Assembly: GCA_903857795.1 (NCBI GenBank)
Contig: CAIOGM010000073.1
Coordinates: 1-57,104 of the forward strand
Source: an uncultured Geobacter sp.
Lineage (GTDB): Bacteria; Desulfobacterota; Desulfuromonadia; Geobacterales; CAIOGM01
Direction of reading: 5' to 3'
Length of the DNA stretch: 57,104 nucleotides
Both the position numbers and the translations under genes were made by a program. Position 1 is the first letter of the stretch; every line of letters starts with the position of its first letter. Of this stretch, positions 23,218 through 32,287 are shown piece after piece. Under the pieces are notes generated by a model. The model had not been told where the DNA came from and searched no databases. It worked only from the letters and a program-made list of their open reading frames with translations.

Positions 23218-24627
23218 TCAGCGCTTCTTCAGCTGCGCCATCCCTTCGTCGGCGGCCCGGTGGGCGGCGGCCACACAGTCGTTGAGCCCGATGCCGCGGT
23301 AGGAGTTTCCGGTGAGGATGATCCCCGGGAGAGCGGCGCACCCTTCGCTCAGGGCTGCCAGCCGTTTGCCGTGCCCCACGGTGTACTGGGGGATCGCCTG
23401 TTCGTGCCGGAAGAGTCGGGCAAAGGAAGGGGGGGCGTCGATCCCCATGATAACCTTCAGGTCGGCCCGGACCCGTTTGATGATCTCTTCGTCGGGAAGC
23501 TTCACGTAGTCCGGGAAGCAGGCCCCCCCCATCATGCTCCGGAGCAGCACCTTCCCCGTCGGCGCCCGATTCTCGAAGATGCTGGAGTCCCAGAGTGTTC
23601 CCAGGGTGTTCCGCTTCTCCTCCTTGGGGATGAGATAGCCGAAGCCGTCCAGATCCCGGCTGATCAGCTCCCGGTCATAGCCGAAACAGACCACGGTCAT
23701 GGAAGAGTAGGGGATCTCATTCAAGGTCGAGGCGACACCAGGCGAGAGTTGCGACAGCATCTCGGCGGCCGCATAGGCCGGGGCCGCGATGATCGCCAGG
23801 TCGCACTCCAGTTCGCCCTGGTCGGTGATGAGGCGGTAGGGGACAGTTCCCCCCTTTCTCACCTCTTTGACCTCGACGCCGCTGAGCAGTTCCATCCCCT
23901 CCAGCCGGGAGACGAGGATCTCCGACAGGGTCTGGGTCCCGTCCCTGAACGAGGTGAGGACCCCTCCGGGGCCTGCCGCGGAGGAGACGACCTTCCCCGC
24001 GGCCTGCTCCTGTTTCTTCTTCTTGGCCAGGGAGATCATCGCCTTGATGAGGCCGCCATACTCCCGCTCCAGTTCGGCTATCCGGGGAAAGCAGGAGACC
24101 AGCGACATGGTCTCCGGGTTGCCGGCGAAGATTCCAGAGACCATGGGGGCGATCAGCTTGCGCAGCGCCTCGTCCCCCAGGCGGCGGCGACCGAAGGCCG
24201 CCAAGCTCTCGTCCGTGCTCGCGGTGTACTTGGGAATGAACGGCTCCATGGCCAGGCGGAGCTTGCCCGGCCAGGAGATGAGTGAGCTCTTGAGGAATGA
24301 CGGGCCATTCTCCGGCAGTCGGTTGAGGATGCCGCCGGAGTAGATGAACCGCTTGCGGGCGTTGTCGTTGCTTCGGAGAAGCCGGCTTGAGGCCCCCAGT
24401 TCCGCGCAGAGATCCAGGGTCTGTGGTTTGCTATCCAGGAAGCCGTTGGGTCCCCATTCGCAGAGATATCCATCGTCTCTGATGCTCCTGATCTTGCCCC
24501 CCATGAGCGGCTCTTTTTCCACCAGCGTCAGGGCGAGCTCGATCCCTTCCTGTTCCGCTCTTCTCTGGAGCAGCCAGGCCGTGGCGAGCCCGGAAATTCC
24601 TCCGCCGATGATGACTGCGCGTTTCAT
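23218..24627 (-). CDS. hemG: Protoporphyrinogen oxidase, oxygen-type (HemG/HemY)
   Basis: A 469-residue flavoenzyme that oxidises protoporphyrinogen IX to protoporphyrin IX, the penultimate haem step. The start at 24627 ([18 protein letters not shown]) follows GGAGG. It has the FAD dinucleotide fold [23 protein letters not shown] near the substrate site, and a C-terminal [25 protein letters not shown]-binding segment. A much longer minus-strand frame reaching 25584 is antisense to the dnaJ-like gene and is not part of it. The presence of an oxygen-type enzyme in a likely anaerobe implies some oxygen tolerance or another acceptor. Confidence 0.93.
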   Translation of the reverse strand: MKRAVIIGGGISGLATAWLLQRRAEQEGIELALTLVEKEPLMGGKIRSIRDDGYLCEWGPNGFLDSKPQTLDLCAELGASSRLLRSNDNARKRFIYSGGILNRLPENGPSFLKSSLISWPGKLRLAMEPFIPKYTASTDESLAAFGRRRLGDEALRKLIAPMVSGIFAGNPETMSLVSCFPRIAELEREYGGLIKAMISLAKKKKQEQAAGKVVSSAAGPGGVLTSFRDGTQTLSEILVSRLEGMELLSGVEVKEVRKGGTVPYRLITDQGELECDLAIIAAPAYAAAEMLSQLSPGVASTLNEIPYSSMTVVCFGYDRELISRDLDGFGYLIPKEEKRNTLGTLWDSSIFENRAPTGKVLLRSMMGGACFPDYVKLPDEEIIKRVRADLKVIMGIDAPPSFARLFRHEQAIPQYTVGHGKRLAALSEGCAALPGIILTGNSYRGIGLNDCVAAAHRAADEGMAQLKKR

Positions 24628-24750
24628 GAAGCCTCCTCTGCGTTGATTATTTGGGTGATGACCGGCGCGGTGAAGATAGCTGCGCAGCCGGAAAGCGTAC
24701 TGTATGACGAAAGAATCGGCCCTGTCAAGGAATGGCGCCCTCCTGGAAGG

Positions 24751-24779
24751 TTGACAGCGGAGCTCACAATCATTACAGT
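24751..24779 (+). promoter_or_regulatory. Predicted promoter of the DnaJ-like gene
   Basis: TTGACA (24751-24756), 17-bp spacer, TACAGT (24774-24779), ~32 bp before ATG 24811. Confidence 0.6.
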
Positions 24780-24810
24780 ACCGGCAATTAGCGTGATGAG
24801 GGGAGTAAAG

Positions 24811-25698
24811 ATGGCAAATCGTGACTATTATGAACTGCTTGGCGTCAAGAAGGACGCCACGGCCGATGAGATCAAAAAATCTTACCGCAAGCTGGCGGTT
24901 AAGTATCATCCGGACAAGAATCCGGGAGACAAGCAGGCCGAGGATCGGTTCAAGGAGATCAGCGAGGCGTACGCCGTTCTCTCCGATACGGAAAAACGGA
25001 AGCAGTATGACCAATTCGGCACCGACGGCTTTCATCAGAAGTTCTCCCAGGAAGATATCTTCCGGGGGGTCGATGTCAACGATCTGTTCCGCGACATGGG
25101 GTTCGGCTCCAGCGACGTCTTTTCCCGGTTCTTCGGCGGAGGGGGGCGTGGCGGCTTCGGCTCCCGTCAGGGACACCGCAAGGGGGAGGACCTGGCCATG
25201 GATCTCCCGGTCACCCTCCGGGAGGCCGCTTTCGGGGGAGAGAAGCGGGTGGGGTTCCAGCACGGGGGGCAGCGGGAAGAGCTTTCCGTGAAGATCCCTG
25301 CGGGGATTACCGAGGGGGCCCAGCTCCGGGTAAAGGGGAAGGGGGGGGGCGGTTCCGGCGGCGCCCCCAGCGGCGACCTCTATCTGACGGTCAGAGTGGG
25401 GGGGGACCCGGATTTCGTCCGGGATGGCGACGACCTGGTGGCGGAGCGGCAGATCCGGTTCTCCGAGGCGGTTCTGGGGACCACCCTGGACGTGCCGACG
25501 CTGGATACTCCCAAGCGGATCAAGGTGCCTGCCGGGGTCCAGTCGGGGACCCGGATCAGGCTGAAAGGGTGCGGGATTCCCCACCGGGGGAGCTCCGGCA
25601 AAGGGGATCTCTATGTGAAGATCACGGTGAAGGTTCCCGAACTGGTCACCGGAGAGCAGAAGAAGCTCCTGGAGAAGCTAGCCGCAGCAGGGCTGTAG
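24811..25698 (+). CDS. DnaJ-like co-chaperone without zinc finger (CbpA type)
   Basis: A 295-residue J-domain protein. The J domain (1-70) starts with [19 protein letters not shown] and has the HPD motif in [13 protein letters not shown]-rich linker (~90-135) leads directly into two substrate-binding beta domains, with no CxxCxGxG zinc finger, which is the CbpA/type II layout. It stimulates DnaK ATPase and delivers substrates. ATG 24811 lies behind GGGGAG; the in-frame start at 24643 would span the promoter. Divergent from hemG. Confidence 0.92.
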   Translation: MANRDYYELLGVKKDATADEIKKSYRKLAVKYHPDKNPGDKQAEDRFKEISEAYAVLSDTEKRKQYDQFGTDGFHQKFSQEDIFRGVDVNDLFRDMGFGSSDVFSRFFGGGGRGGFGSRQGHRKGEDLAMDLPVTLREAAFGGEKRVGFQHGGQREELSVKIPAGITEGAQLRVKGKGGGGSGGAPSGDLYLTVRVGGDPDFVRDGDDLVAERQIRFSEAVLGTTLDVPTLDTPKRIKVPAGVQSGTRIRLKGCGIPHRGSSGKGDLYVKITVKVPELVTGEQKKLLEKLAAAGL

Positions 25699-25713
25699 CC
25701 TGCGGCATCGATC

Positions 25714-25737
25714 GGGCGCGGCATGCCGCGCCCCTAC
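25714..25737. repeat. REP-like palindrome GGGCGCGGCATGCCGCGCCCCTAC
   Basis: Almost perfectly palindromic (core GGCGCGGCATGCCGCGCC). A related copy in the other orientation, GTAGGGGCACGGCATGCCGTGCC, sits at 33428-33450, so this is a dispersed intergenic element. Confidence 0.6.
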
Positions 25738-25784
25738 AATTATGTTGTCAATAGCACATTCAGCATGAGAACGGTGGCTGCGTC

Positions 25785-28475
25785 GTGAACCTAACCCTTA
25801 CGCCATCCGGTCATCTCATGATGCTCGGATCGGACAGCCCTGGGGATTCCTCTCGGTCACTCTCCGGCGGGGAAAGGGTTGTCCGAGGCTTTGCCGACTC
25901 CCCCTCCGCCGGGATCATCACCCTGGCCGGAGGCCCGGCCGGCGCCCAGTGGCCGCTCTCCTGGCTGTTCTGGCGCGATTTCGGCGCACGCTATCTCCTG
26001 CTCCTCTGTCAAAGCAATCCCTCCCAACAACGGCTGGCGCCGTTGCCCCCCCTGGACGCTGCAACCGTTGCCTCTCTCTCTCTCAGTATCCCCCCCATGC
26101 CGGGCGCCGAATATGGGACTCCCGCACTCTTTGCCGCCATCTGGTTCGAGCTGGATACTTGGGCGCTGGCTTCGATTCACCGCAACGGAGCGGGGTTGGC
26201 CGGCTTTCTGCAACAGTACGCCCCTCTCTGGCGGCAGGTGGGGAGGGTCTGTTTCCATCTGGCGGAAAACAAGGGTGATCCCGAATTCCCCTTCGCCTTC
26301 ATGGCGACCTACGTTCCCCGTCTCGGTAAAAACGCCCGGGCGCAGCATCTCCCCTTGAGTCAGGCGCTCCGCGAGCAGGCCGGCGCTGCCGACCGTGACG
26401 CGCTGCTCCGGCTCCTGGAGCCGGTTCATGAAGCAGGCAGCCGCTGTCCCTGGGTGAAGGAGCTGCTGGAGAGCGGGGATATCTATCACCCCCTGGCCTG
26501 GACCCCGGAGGAGGCGTATCCTTTTCTGCAGGATCTCCCCCTCCTGGAGGGGAGCGGCCTTGTGGTTCGCCTTCCCGACTGGTGGAAGAAGCGCCCCCGC
26601 CCCCGGGTGCAGGTTACCATCGGCTCCAGGGTGGGGGAGAGCCTGACGGCTAGCTCCCTGCTGGATTTTCGGCTGCAGCTGACCCTGGATGGCGCGGAGC
26701 TGACCCCGGAAGAGATCGCGCTCCTGGCGGCCGCCAAGGAGGGGTTGACCCTGCTGCGGGGGCAGTGGGTGGAGGTGGATGGCGAAAAGTTGAGCCAGGC
26801 CCTGGAGCAGTGGCGACGGGTTGAAGCCGAGACCGGGAAAGGGGGGCTCTCCTTCGTGGAGGGGATGCGTCTCCTGGCCGGGGCCCGGCGCGATCTCTCC
26901 GGTGATGATCCCACGCTGGACGGGAGCGGCTGGGCCTGCGTTGAGGCGGAGAGCCGGTTGCGGGAGCTGTTGTCCGGACTGCGGGAGCCGGCCAGGCTGG
27001 CCATGGTGCCCCCCGGTGACCGGCTGCAGGCAACGCTGCGCCCCTACCAGCAGACCGGCCTCAACTGGCTCTGGCTCCTGTCGGAGCTGGGGCTGGGTGC
27101 CTGCCTGGCCGACGACATGGGGTTGGGGAAGACGATTCAGGTCATCTCCCTGTTGCTGGCCCAACAGGAGCGGCCCGGAAAGAAGGTTCCCAGCTTGCTG
27201 CTGCTGCCGGCTTCGCTCCTGGCCAACTGGAAGAGCGAACTGGAGCGGTTTGCCCCGTCACTCCGTATCGTCTGCCTGCACCCTTCGGAGCTCCCGCGAG
27301 CGGAGCTGGAGCGGATCGCCGTTGATCCCGAAGCCACCCTTTCCGGTGTTGATGCGCTGCTGACCACCTACGGCACGCTGCAGCGTCAGGAATGGCTCAC
27401 CAAGCTGAGCTGGAACCTGATCGTCCTGGATGAGGCCCAAGCCATAAAGAACCCGGGGACCCGTCAGGCCAAGTCGGTGAAGAGTCTCACCGGAAGGGCG
27501 CGGATCGCTCTGACCGGCACCCCGGTGGAAAACCGGCTCTCCGACCTCTGGTCACTGTTTGATTTCCTCTCACCTGGTCTCCTGGGGACTGCGCCCCGCT
27601 TCAGGCAGTTCGTCGCCTCCCTGGAAAGCCGAGACCCCCCCTCTTATGCCCCCTTACGGGCGCTGATCCAGCCGTATATTCTCCGCCGGATGAAGAGCGA
27701 CCGGAGTGTCATCGATGATCTCCCCGACAAGGTGGAGCTGGCGGCCTGGTGCGGCCTCAGCAAGCTGCAGGCGCGGCTCTACGGCCAGGCAGTGCAGGAG
27801 CTGGCAGCTGCGCTCAAGGAGCAGCAGGAGGGGATGAAGCGGCGGGGGTTGATCCTCTCATCGCTCATGCGGTTCAAACAGATCTGCAACCATCCAGGCC
27901 ACTTCCTGGGGGACGGCGACTTTGCCGAGGAGCGGAGCGGCAAGTTCGTTCGGCTGCGGGAGCTGGTGGAGGGGATCGCCTCGCGGCAGGAGAAGGTGTT
28001 GATCTTCACCCAGTTCCGGGAGATGACCGGCCCCATCGCCACCTTCCTGGCCCGACTGTTCGGCCGCCCCGGACTGCTGCTGCATGGCGGCACCCCGGTG
28101 GCGGAGCGGAAAAAGCTGGTGGAGCGGTTCCAGCAGGAGGATGGTCCGCCGTTCTTCGTCCTCTCTCTCAAGGCGGGCGGCTCGGGGCTCAACCTGACCG
28201 CCGCCGGCCATGTCATCCATTTTGACCGCTGGTGGAATCCAGCGGTGGAGAACCAGGCCACCGACCGGGCTTTCCGCATCGGCCAGAAGAAGAACGTCAT
28301 GGTGCATAAGTTTGTCTGCAAGGGAACCGTTGAGGAGAAGATTGACGCTCTCATCGCTGCAAAGGCGGGGTTGGCCACGGAACTGCTTGAGGGAGGGGAG
28401 GTGCTGCTCACCGAGATGGACGATGATGCGTTATTGAAGATGGTGGCGCTGGATCTGGAGAAGGCGGAGCTGTGA
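25785..28475 (+). CDS. SNF2-family DEAD/DEAH-type helicase
   Basis: An 896-residue Swi2/Snf2 ATPase. The start GTG 25785 is uncertain (no clear ribosome site). Residues ~1-400 are a bacterial SNF2-associated region without a recognised catalytic motif. The ATPase core begins ~415: LRPYQQTGLNWLW, Walker A ADDMGLGKTIQ (~442), DEAQ box VLDEAQAIKN (~546) and ALTGTPVENRLSD. The helicase C lobe has VLIFTQFREM, LHGGTPVAERK and NQATDRAFRIGQ. Such proteins translocate on double-stranded DNA and remodel nucleoprotein complexes; in bacteria the target is usually unknown. No restriction or methylation gene is nearby. Confidence 0.92.
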   Translation: MNLTLTPSGHLMMLGSDSPGDSSRSLSGGERVVRGFADSPSAGIITLAGGPAGAQWPLSWLFWRDFGARYLLLLCQSNPSQQRLAPLPPLDAATVASLSLSIPPMPGAEYGTPALFAAIWFELDTWALASIHRNGAGLAGFLQQYAPLWRQVGRVCFHLAENKGDPEFPFAFMATYVPRLGKNARAQHLPLSQALREQAGAADRDALLRLLEPVHEAGSRCPWVKELLESGDIYHPLAWTPEEAYPFLQDLPLLEGSGLVVRLPDWWKKRPRPRVQVTIGSRVGESLTASSLLDFRLQLTLDGAELTPEEIALLAAAKEGLTLLRGQWVEVDGEKLSQALEQWRRVEAETGKGGLSFVEGMRLLAGARRDLSGDDPTLDGSGWACVEAESRLRELLSGLREPARLAMVPPGDRLQATLRPYQQTGLNWLWLLSELGLGACLADDMGLGKTIQVISLLLAQQERPGKKVPSLLLLPASLLANWKSELERFAPSLRIVCLHPSELPRAELERIAVDPEATLSGVDALLTTYGTLQRQEWLTKLSWNLIVLDEAQAIKNPGTRQAKSVKSLTGRARIALTGTPVENRLSDLWSLFDFLSPGLLGTAPRFRQFVASLESRDPPSYAPLRALIQPYILRRMKSDRSVIDDLPDKVELAAWCGLSKLQARLYGQAVQELAAALKEQQEGMKRRGLILSSLMRFKQICNHPGHFLGDGDFAEERSGKFVRLRELVEGIASRQEKVLIFTQFREMTGPIATFLARLFGRPGLLLHGGTPVAERKKLVERFQQEDGPPFFVLSLKAGGSGLNLTAAGHVIHFDRWWNPAVENQATDRAFRIGQKKNVMVHKFVCKGTVEEKIDALIAAKAGLATELLEGGEVLLTEMDDDALLKMVALDLEKAEL

Positions 28476-28560
28476 AATGGGAGTGTAACCTTGGGGACAT
28501 GGGAAGCGAGCTTCCGCCCACGGTTGGTAGGGCTCCTGGTCGGACTTTGAATTGCGGACA

Positions 28561-28644
28561 GTAACTGCCCCCGTCCCCGAACCATCCACCTATGCGCTCT
28601 TTGACCCGGGCTTCGGTGGCCTGGCCTTTTGGAAGCGGCACCAC
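28561..28644 (+). pseudogene. Remnant of a PEP-CTERM sorting tail (left copy)
   Basis: Reads VPEPSTYALFDPGFGGLAFW followed by KRHH: the VPEP box, a hydrophobic helix and a basic end that define the PEP-CTERM signal recognised by exosortase. There is no start codon or protein body in frame upstream, so this is a fragment. The hydrophobic stretch is interrupted by an Asp-Pro, suggesting decay. A second, better preserved tail lies at 31598-31711 with the same orientation. Confidence 0.75.
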
Positions 28645-28880
28645 GGCTGGGGGGGCAGATGGCGATACAGAAGCCAATCTGAACGGTTACCACGGTTGTT
28701 AAAAAATGCCTGCCTCGCTCCCACAGGGGCGGCCATCCGGTCGCCCCTGTCCGCTTCGTATCAGCTTCGCCACATAATTGCGCCGTATGTTCCCGGAGCA
28801 CCGCAACTCCCTGAAACTCCAGCTCCTCCTCGTCTCCATCGCCACCGGGCTCTTCGCCCATTCCTGGGCGGTCACTCTCC
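28645..28880. other. Non-coding stretch with a hairpin and a possible 5' gene fragment
   Basis: Contains a 9-bp inverted repeat (ACAGGGGCG 28723-28731 / CGCCCCTGT 28742-28750). From ATG 28787 a short plus-strand frame encodes MFPEHRNSLKLQLLLV and further hydrophobic residues to ~28890, like the first TM helix of a membrane protein, then runs into the antisense of the response-regulator gene. I read it as a truncated 5' end, with low certainty. Confidence 0.3.
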
Positions 28881-29621
28881 TCACGGCCCGGCGCCGTTAT
28901 TTTTTCTCAAATACCCCGGCGCATAGCCGAACTTCTTCCGAAATGCAGTGCTGAAATGATTGACATGCGAATAGCCGAGCTGTTCGGCCAGGATTTTCAA
29001 GGGGATGGTCGTCTGCTGCACAGCGTCATGGGCCAGCTTGAAGCGATACTCGATGAGAAAGGCCGATACAGGCTGACCATATTCGGTGCTGAATTCAGTA
29101 TTGAGGGTACGGATGGAGCAGCCGTACTGCGTGGCCAGCTCCTCCATGGTCGGCAGTTTTCCCCTGGTGTTGACCAGTTGTTCATAGAGGGCGCGGGCGC
29201 GCTCTGTTGCTTTCAATTTTTCCGGATCAAAGGGGGCTTGAAGGGAATCCCCTGACCAGGTGATGATCCGTCGAGATAAGGCGCTCACGGCCGCGGCCAG
29301 CTCTTCCAGGGAGGTCGGCTTGGTCAGGTAGATATCCGCCCCGTTCTCATATCCGGATATTTTGTCGGTCAGCTCGTTGCGTGCCGTGACCATGATAATG
29401 CCGATAGTGGGGTGCAGACGACGCAATCGCCTCGCAAGGCTCAGACCGTCTTCGCCGGGGAGATTGAGATCCAGAATCAGGATGTGGGGGACGGATATTT
29501 CAAGCTCGGCATTCAGAGTTTCCGCACTGCAGATACCGCGCACCTTGTGACCCATCTCCATCAGAGCCGACATGGTTACTTCACGCAGGGCGTCGTGATC
29601 TTCGATGATCAAGATATTCAT
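28881..29621 (-). CDS. Response regulator, REC plus AraC-type DNA-binding domain
   Basis: A 246-residue response regulator. The receiver domain (1-115) has the acidic pair E7/D8, phospho-acceptor D51 in LILDLNLPGEDG, and K101 in YLTKP. The C-terminal domain (~150-240) carries the two AraC-family helix-turn-helices, the second ending LGYSHVNHFSTAFRKKFG. It starts at 29621 and overlaps the upstream kinase stop by four bases (ATGA), so the pair is translationally coupled and cognate. Target genes are not evident. Confidence 0.92.
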   Translation of the reverse strand: MNILIIEDHDALREVTMSALMEMGHKVRGICSAETLNAELEISVPHILILDLNLPGEDGLSLARRLRRLHPTIGIIMVTARNELTDKISGYENGADIYLTKPTSLEELAAAVSALSRRIITWSGDSLQAPFDPEKLKATERARALYEQLVNTRGKLPTMEELATQYGCSIRTLNTEFSTEYGQPVSAFLIEYRFKLAHDAVQQTTIPLKILAEQLGYSHVNHFSTAFRKKFGYAPGYLRKNNGAGP

Positions 29622-31606
29622 GAGGGTATCCAGAGTTCAAAGGTGATATCCGTATGGGTAGGCAGATAACGCAGCTCTGCTTTCATGAGGCGGGCAAAGT
29701 TGGCTGCAAGGTAGAGACCGAGGCCTGAACCGGTGCTGCTGTGTGCTCCGGCGGCTCGGTAGAATTTCCTGAATATTTTTTCCTGATCAGGCAGACCCGC
29801 CGAACCGATCCCGTTGGTTACCCGCAGGGCAGTTCCGGGCTGGTCGTGTCGCCGGGCAGTCCCCGCCTCGATGAGGATATCCACGTCAACGGCCCCGTAC
29901 TTAAGGGCGTTATCGATCAGATTTGCCAGTATGATCCGCAGTATTTGCGGGTCTCCGTTGAGAGCGGGAAGCTCGGCGAGCCGGATGGTCAGACGGTGAG
30001 GTGATGTACAGGCTGCACGGAGCTCTCCGAGTATTTCCACCAACCGGATCGGTTCGTGGCTGCACGAAAAACGGCCATGTTTGAGGAGGTCGACCTGAAG
30101 GCAGCGTTGGATGACGGCATTCATATCCTCCACCGCGCGCTGTGCGTGTTTCCTGACACCGGGTTGCATTGATTCCGAGCCGAGGGCGAGGCGCAGGACG
30201 GAAAGCGGGGTCTTCAGTTCATGGCTGAGCATGGCCATGAAACGATCCTGCTCATCACGCCGGTAGGCCTCTCGGGTGAAAAGCAGCGCCAATAGCAGTG
30301 TCGAAATAATAACGGCAGATGTGGTCAGCAGCAGCCACCTCATCCGCTCGCCCACATCACGTTTCAGATCGTTATTCGAGAAGCCGACCACCATGACCAA
30401 AGGCAATGAGCCCACTTTTTTATAGACATAGAGGCGACGGATGTTATCGAATTGACTGGTGTTTTCATATCGGCCCGCCGACGCGCTCTTTAACGCCTCC
30501 CAGAGCGGCGAATCCACCATTTCCGACCATTTTCCCGCAGGGAGCTGCGGCACACGCGCCCTCAGTTTCCTGTCCGCTATTCCTACAAGAGACGCTGAAC
30601 TCTGCGCTCCGCCTGAAAGGTCGCGGTAATAGCGGGCGAATTCTTCCGGATTGACTGTCGCCAGCGCCAGGCCGCCGAAGCTTCCGTCGGGGTTGTCGAT
30701 GCGGCGTGTGATCCGGAAGTGCAGCTTATTGGTGACCCTGCCCGGTTCCACCGGAGAGATGAAGATCGTATCGGTGACTGTGGCGCGGTGGAACGTGAAA
30801 TATTCCCGGTCGGCGACACTGCGGCCCAGACTTGCCGGGTCATGCGAGATGACGATTCCGCCATCGGATCCGATAAGATAGATATTGTCGATAATCGATC
30901 GTTCAAAGCCGATTGAGTTGATGAAGGCTTCAGTGTCGGGCAAGGAACGTGTCTTAAGATAATAGCCGCGCACTGAACGGAGAATCGAATCGACCTGATT
31001 GGCGACCAGGATCGTATGATCCACATATGCATCATTGACCAGTTCGGCGGAGCGGATCAGCCGGTTTTTTTCCATTTCCCTGATATTCACGTAACCGATT
31101 CCCAGCATACTGACAACGCAGACGATGAGCACGGAAACTGCGCTCCAGAGCAGGAGCAGCTTGTTACGAAAGTGCTCGACGAATTCTGAAAGGTTACGAG
31201 TTTTGTCTGAATCCTTCCTGCGATCATCTTTGAGGCGATCGACCTCCATCCACATCACACAGACCGAGATGAGCGACATCATGACGATATATCCGAACAC
31301 CGTCATCCAGGTAGTCGGGTTGGCGCCACGCAGGGCGGGGGGAGGCGGAGCGCCCATGAGGAGCAGCGGTGCGCGGAGCGCCATCCAGATGGTCAGCGTA
31401 CCGAACAGGAGCGCCATGGCCCTGGTTGGAATTCCGCAGGCTTGCAGCAGGGCGGCGCGTCCGAGTCGCAACGCCGTGCGACCGTGGAGGGCCGCCGCCG
31501 CCAGAGAGAAGAGCGTACTTCTATAGACGCCGTTGGGTTCAATGAGGCCCCATTGGAAATCACAAGGCTCTCCTCGCCACCAATCGGAGGAACTGCGGAA
31601 TTTCAA
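29618..31606 (-). CDS. Membrane sensor histidine kinase, N-terminus possibly truncated
   Basis: Up to 662 residues from 31606; the true start is uncertain. The N-terminal ~130 residues contain a few TM helices (TRAMALLFGTLTIWMALRA; TVFGYIVMMSLISVCVMWM) like the end of a multi-TM sensory block. Next come a TM, a periplasmic Cache-type domain (~175-425, with SIIDNIYLIGSDGGIVISHD and DREYFTFH), a TM (~435-455), and a HisKA/HATPase core: H-box MLSHELKTPLS, N-box NLIDNALKYG and G2 box STGSGLGLYLAA. The G1 box is degenerate (VTNGIGSAG). Its 5' end overlaps the PEP-CTERM tail fragment on the other strand, suggesting the original N-terminus was lost or replaced. Confidence 0.85.
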   Translation of the reverse strand: MKFRSSSDWWRGEPCDFQWGLIEPNGVYRSTLFSLAAAALHGRTALRLGRAALLQACGIPTRAMALLFGTLTIWMALRAPLLLMGAPPPPALRGANPTTWMTVFGYIVMMSLISVCVMWMEVDRLKDDRRKDSDKTRNLSEFVEHFRNKLLLLWSAVSVLIVCVVSMLGIGYVNIREMEKNRLIRSAELVNDAYVDHTILVANQVDSILRSVRGYYLKTRSLPDTEAFINSIGFERSIIDNIYLIGSDGGIVISHDPASLGRSVADREYFTFHRATVTDTIFISPVEPGRVTNKLHFRITRRIDNPDGSFGGLALATVNPEEFARYYRDLSGGAQSSASLVGIADRKLRARVPQLPAGKWSEMVDSPLWEALKSASAGRYENTSQFDNIRRLYVYKKVGSLPLVMVVGFSNNDLKRDVGERMRWLLLTTSAVIISTLLLALLFTREAYRRDEQDRFMAMLSHELKTPLSVLRLALGSESMQPGVRKHAQRAVEDMNAVIQRCLQVDLLKHGRFSCSHEPIRLVEILGELRAACTSPHRLTIRLAELPALNGDPQILRIILANLIDNALKYGAVDVDILIEAGTARRHDQPGTALRVTNGIGSAGLPDQEKIFRKFYRAAGAHSSTGSGLGLYLAANFARLMKAELRYLPTHTDITFELWIPS

Positions 31607-31711
31607 TTCGTCTCCGAGGTTAGCCCCGTCCCCGAACCCTCCACCTACGCCCTCTTTTCTCTTGGCCTGGGCGGACTGGCCTTCTGGAAGCGGCGGCAGA
31701 ACAAAGCGTAA
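31598..31711 (+). pseudogene. Remnant of a PEP-CTERM sorting tail (right copy)
   Basis: Encodes EFQFVSEVSPVPEPSTYALF, then SLGLGGLAFWKRRQNKA and a stop: a well-formed PEP-CTERM tail with VPEP, hydrophobic helix and basic end. There is no exported protein body upstream, since that stretch is antisense to the 5' end of the histidine kinase. The last ~70 bases match the left copy at 28570-28639 without gaps. Confidence 0.8.
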
Positions 31712-31800
31712 AAGCTTTTAAATCCATCACATGAACAGGAGTTCCCACCAATAGGGTGTGGACTCCTGTTCATGTTGAATATCCCCCCCGGTTCAAGTAA

Positions 31801-31990
31801 GCCGCTATCGCGGCAGTAAAAACCACCGAAGTTTCCCCTCTGGCGGCGTCCCGTCTCCTATCGCAGAGCGAATTCGCTAAATTGCTCGGTGTGTCGCTCC
31901 GCACCCTCCGAGAGTGGGAGCAGGGGCGACGTGCGTCGTCGGGTGCAGCAAAGTCACTCATTACTTGTCGCAATCATCCTGAGAACACAG
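31801..31990 (+). pseudogene. Fragment of an XRE-type antitoxin (HigA/NadS-like)
   Basis: After a stop at 31798 the frame reads LLSQSEFAKLLGVSLRTLRE, WEQGRRASSGAAKSL, then RNHPE, which is the C-terminal helix-turn-helix half of XRE antitoxins of the type LSQxEFAxLLGVSxRTLQEWEQGRRxPSGAAxxLL. The N-terminal half and a start codon are missing and the end is scrambled. It marks an eroded toxin-antitoxin locus. Confidence 0.7.
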
Positions 31991-32014
31991 GTAACCGCTT
32001 TCCACTATCGCATT

Positions 32015-32160
32015 CTACCGCGACAGCACCGGATACAGTTCCGGGAAAGACCAGCCGGCGGCATGAATCGGAAAGCCCATCCGCACTTCCCCTTTCGGCG
32101 TATCGGAAACAAGCAACCCCTCGGCCACCAACTGGGCCAGCAGGTTTCCGCCGGTCCGCT
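32015..32160 (-). pseudogene. C-terminal remnant of a Fic-like protein
   Basis: On the minus strand the frame reads GGNLLAQLVAEGLLVSDTPK, then GEVRMGFPIHAAGWSFPELYP and a stop at 32015-32017. This resembles the C-terminal winged-helix tail of some Fic-family proteins (LVxxGLLxSDTPKGxVRLxFP, FPxLYP). No Fic HPFxxGNGR core is present, so only the tail survives. The family assignment is from memory of the motif and is moderate. Confidence 0.4.
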
Positions 32161-32184
32161 CCTTTCAGTTCCCAGAATCACCGA

Positions 32185-32215
32185 GACCTCCGAGGTTTAA
32201 AATACCTCGGAGGTC
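32185..32215. repeat. 12-bp perfect hairpin
   Basis: GACCTCCGAGGT (32185-32196) and ACCTCGGAGGTC (32204-32215) around TTAAAAT. It lies between the Fic-like remnant and the toxin-antitoxin promoter and may insulate the latter; there is no T-run. Confidence 0.6.
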
Positions 32216-32229
32216 GCTCTTCAAATATC

Positions 32230-32276
32230 TTGCTTCTTGCAAACTTCCCTGTAAAATAGTACATACTATTTTACAG
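32230..32276 (+). promoter_or_regulatory. Toxin-antitoxin promoter with a 28-bp palindromic operator
   Basis: The operator at 32249-32276 has two 13-base arms, CTGTAAAATAGTA and TACTATTTTACAG, that are perfect complements separated by CA. A -35 TTGCTT (32230-32235) and a -10 TAAAAT (32252-32257), 16 bp apart, place the -10 inside the left arm. Binding of the antitoxin or the complex would block RNA polymerase, the usual autoregulation. The antitoxin ATG is 12 bp beyond. Confidence 0.8.
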
Positions 32277-32287
32277 ACGAGGTGCGT

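Noticed and set aside
24628-25584. N-terminal extension of hemG on the minus strand
   Set aside because: It would cover the dnaJ-like gene in antisense; the FAD motif begins right after the ATG at 24627, which has a strong ribosome site.
25857-27164. 435-residue minus-strand frame over the SNF2 gene
   Set aside because: Antisense shadow; Gly/Gln/Pro-rich with no motif, while the plus strand has full helicase motifs.
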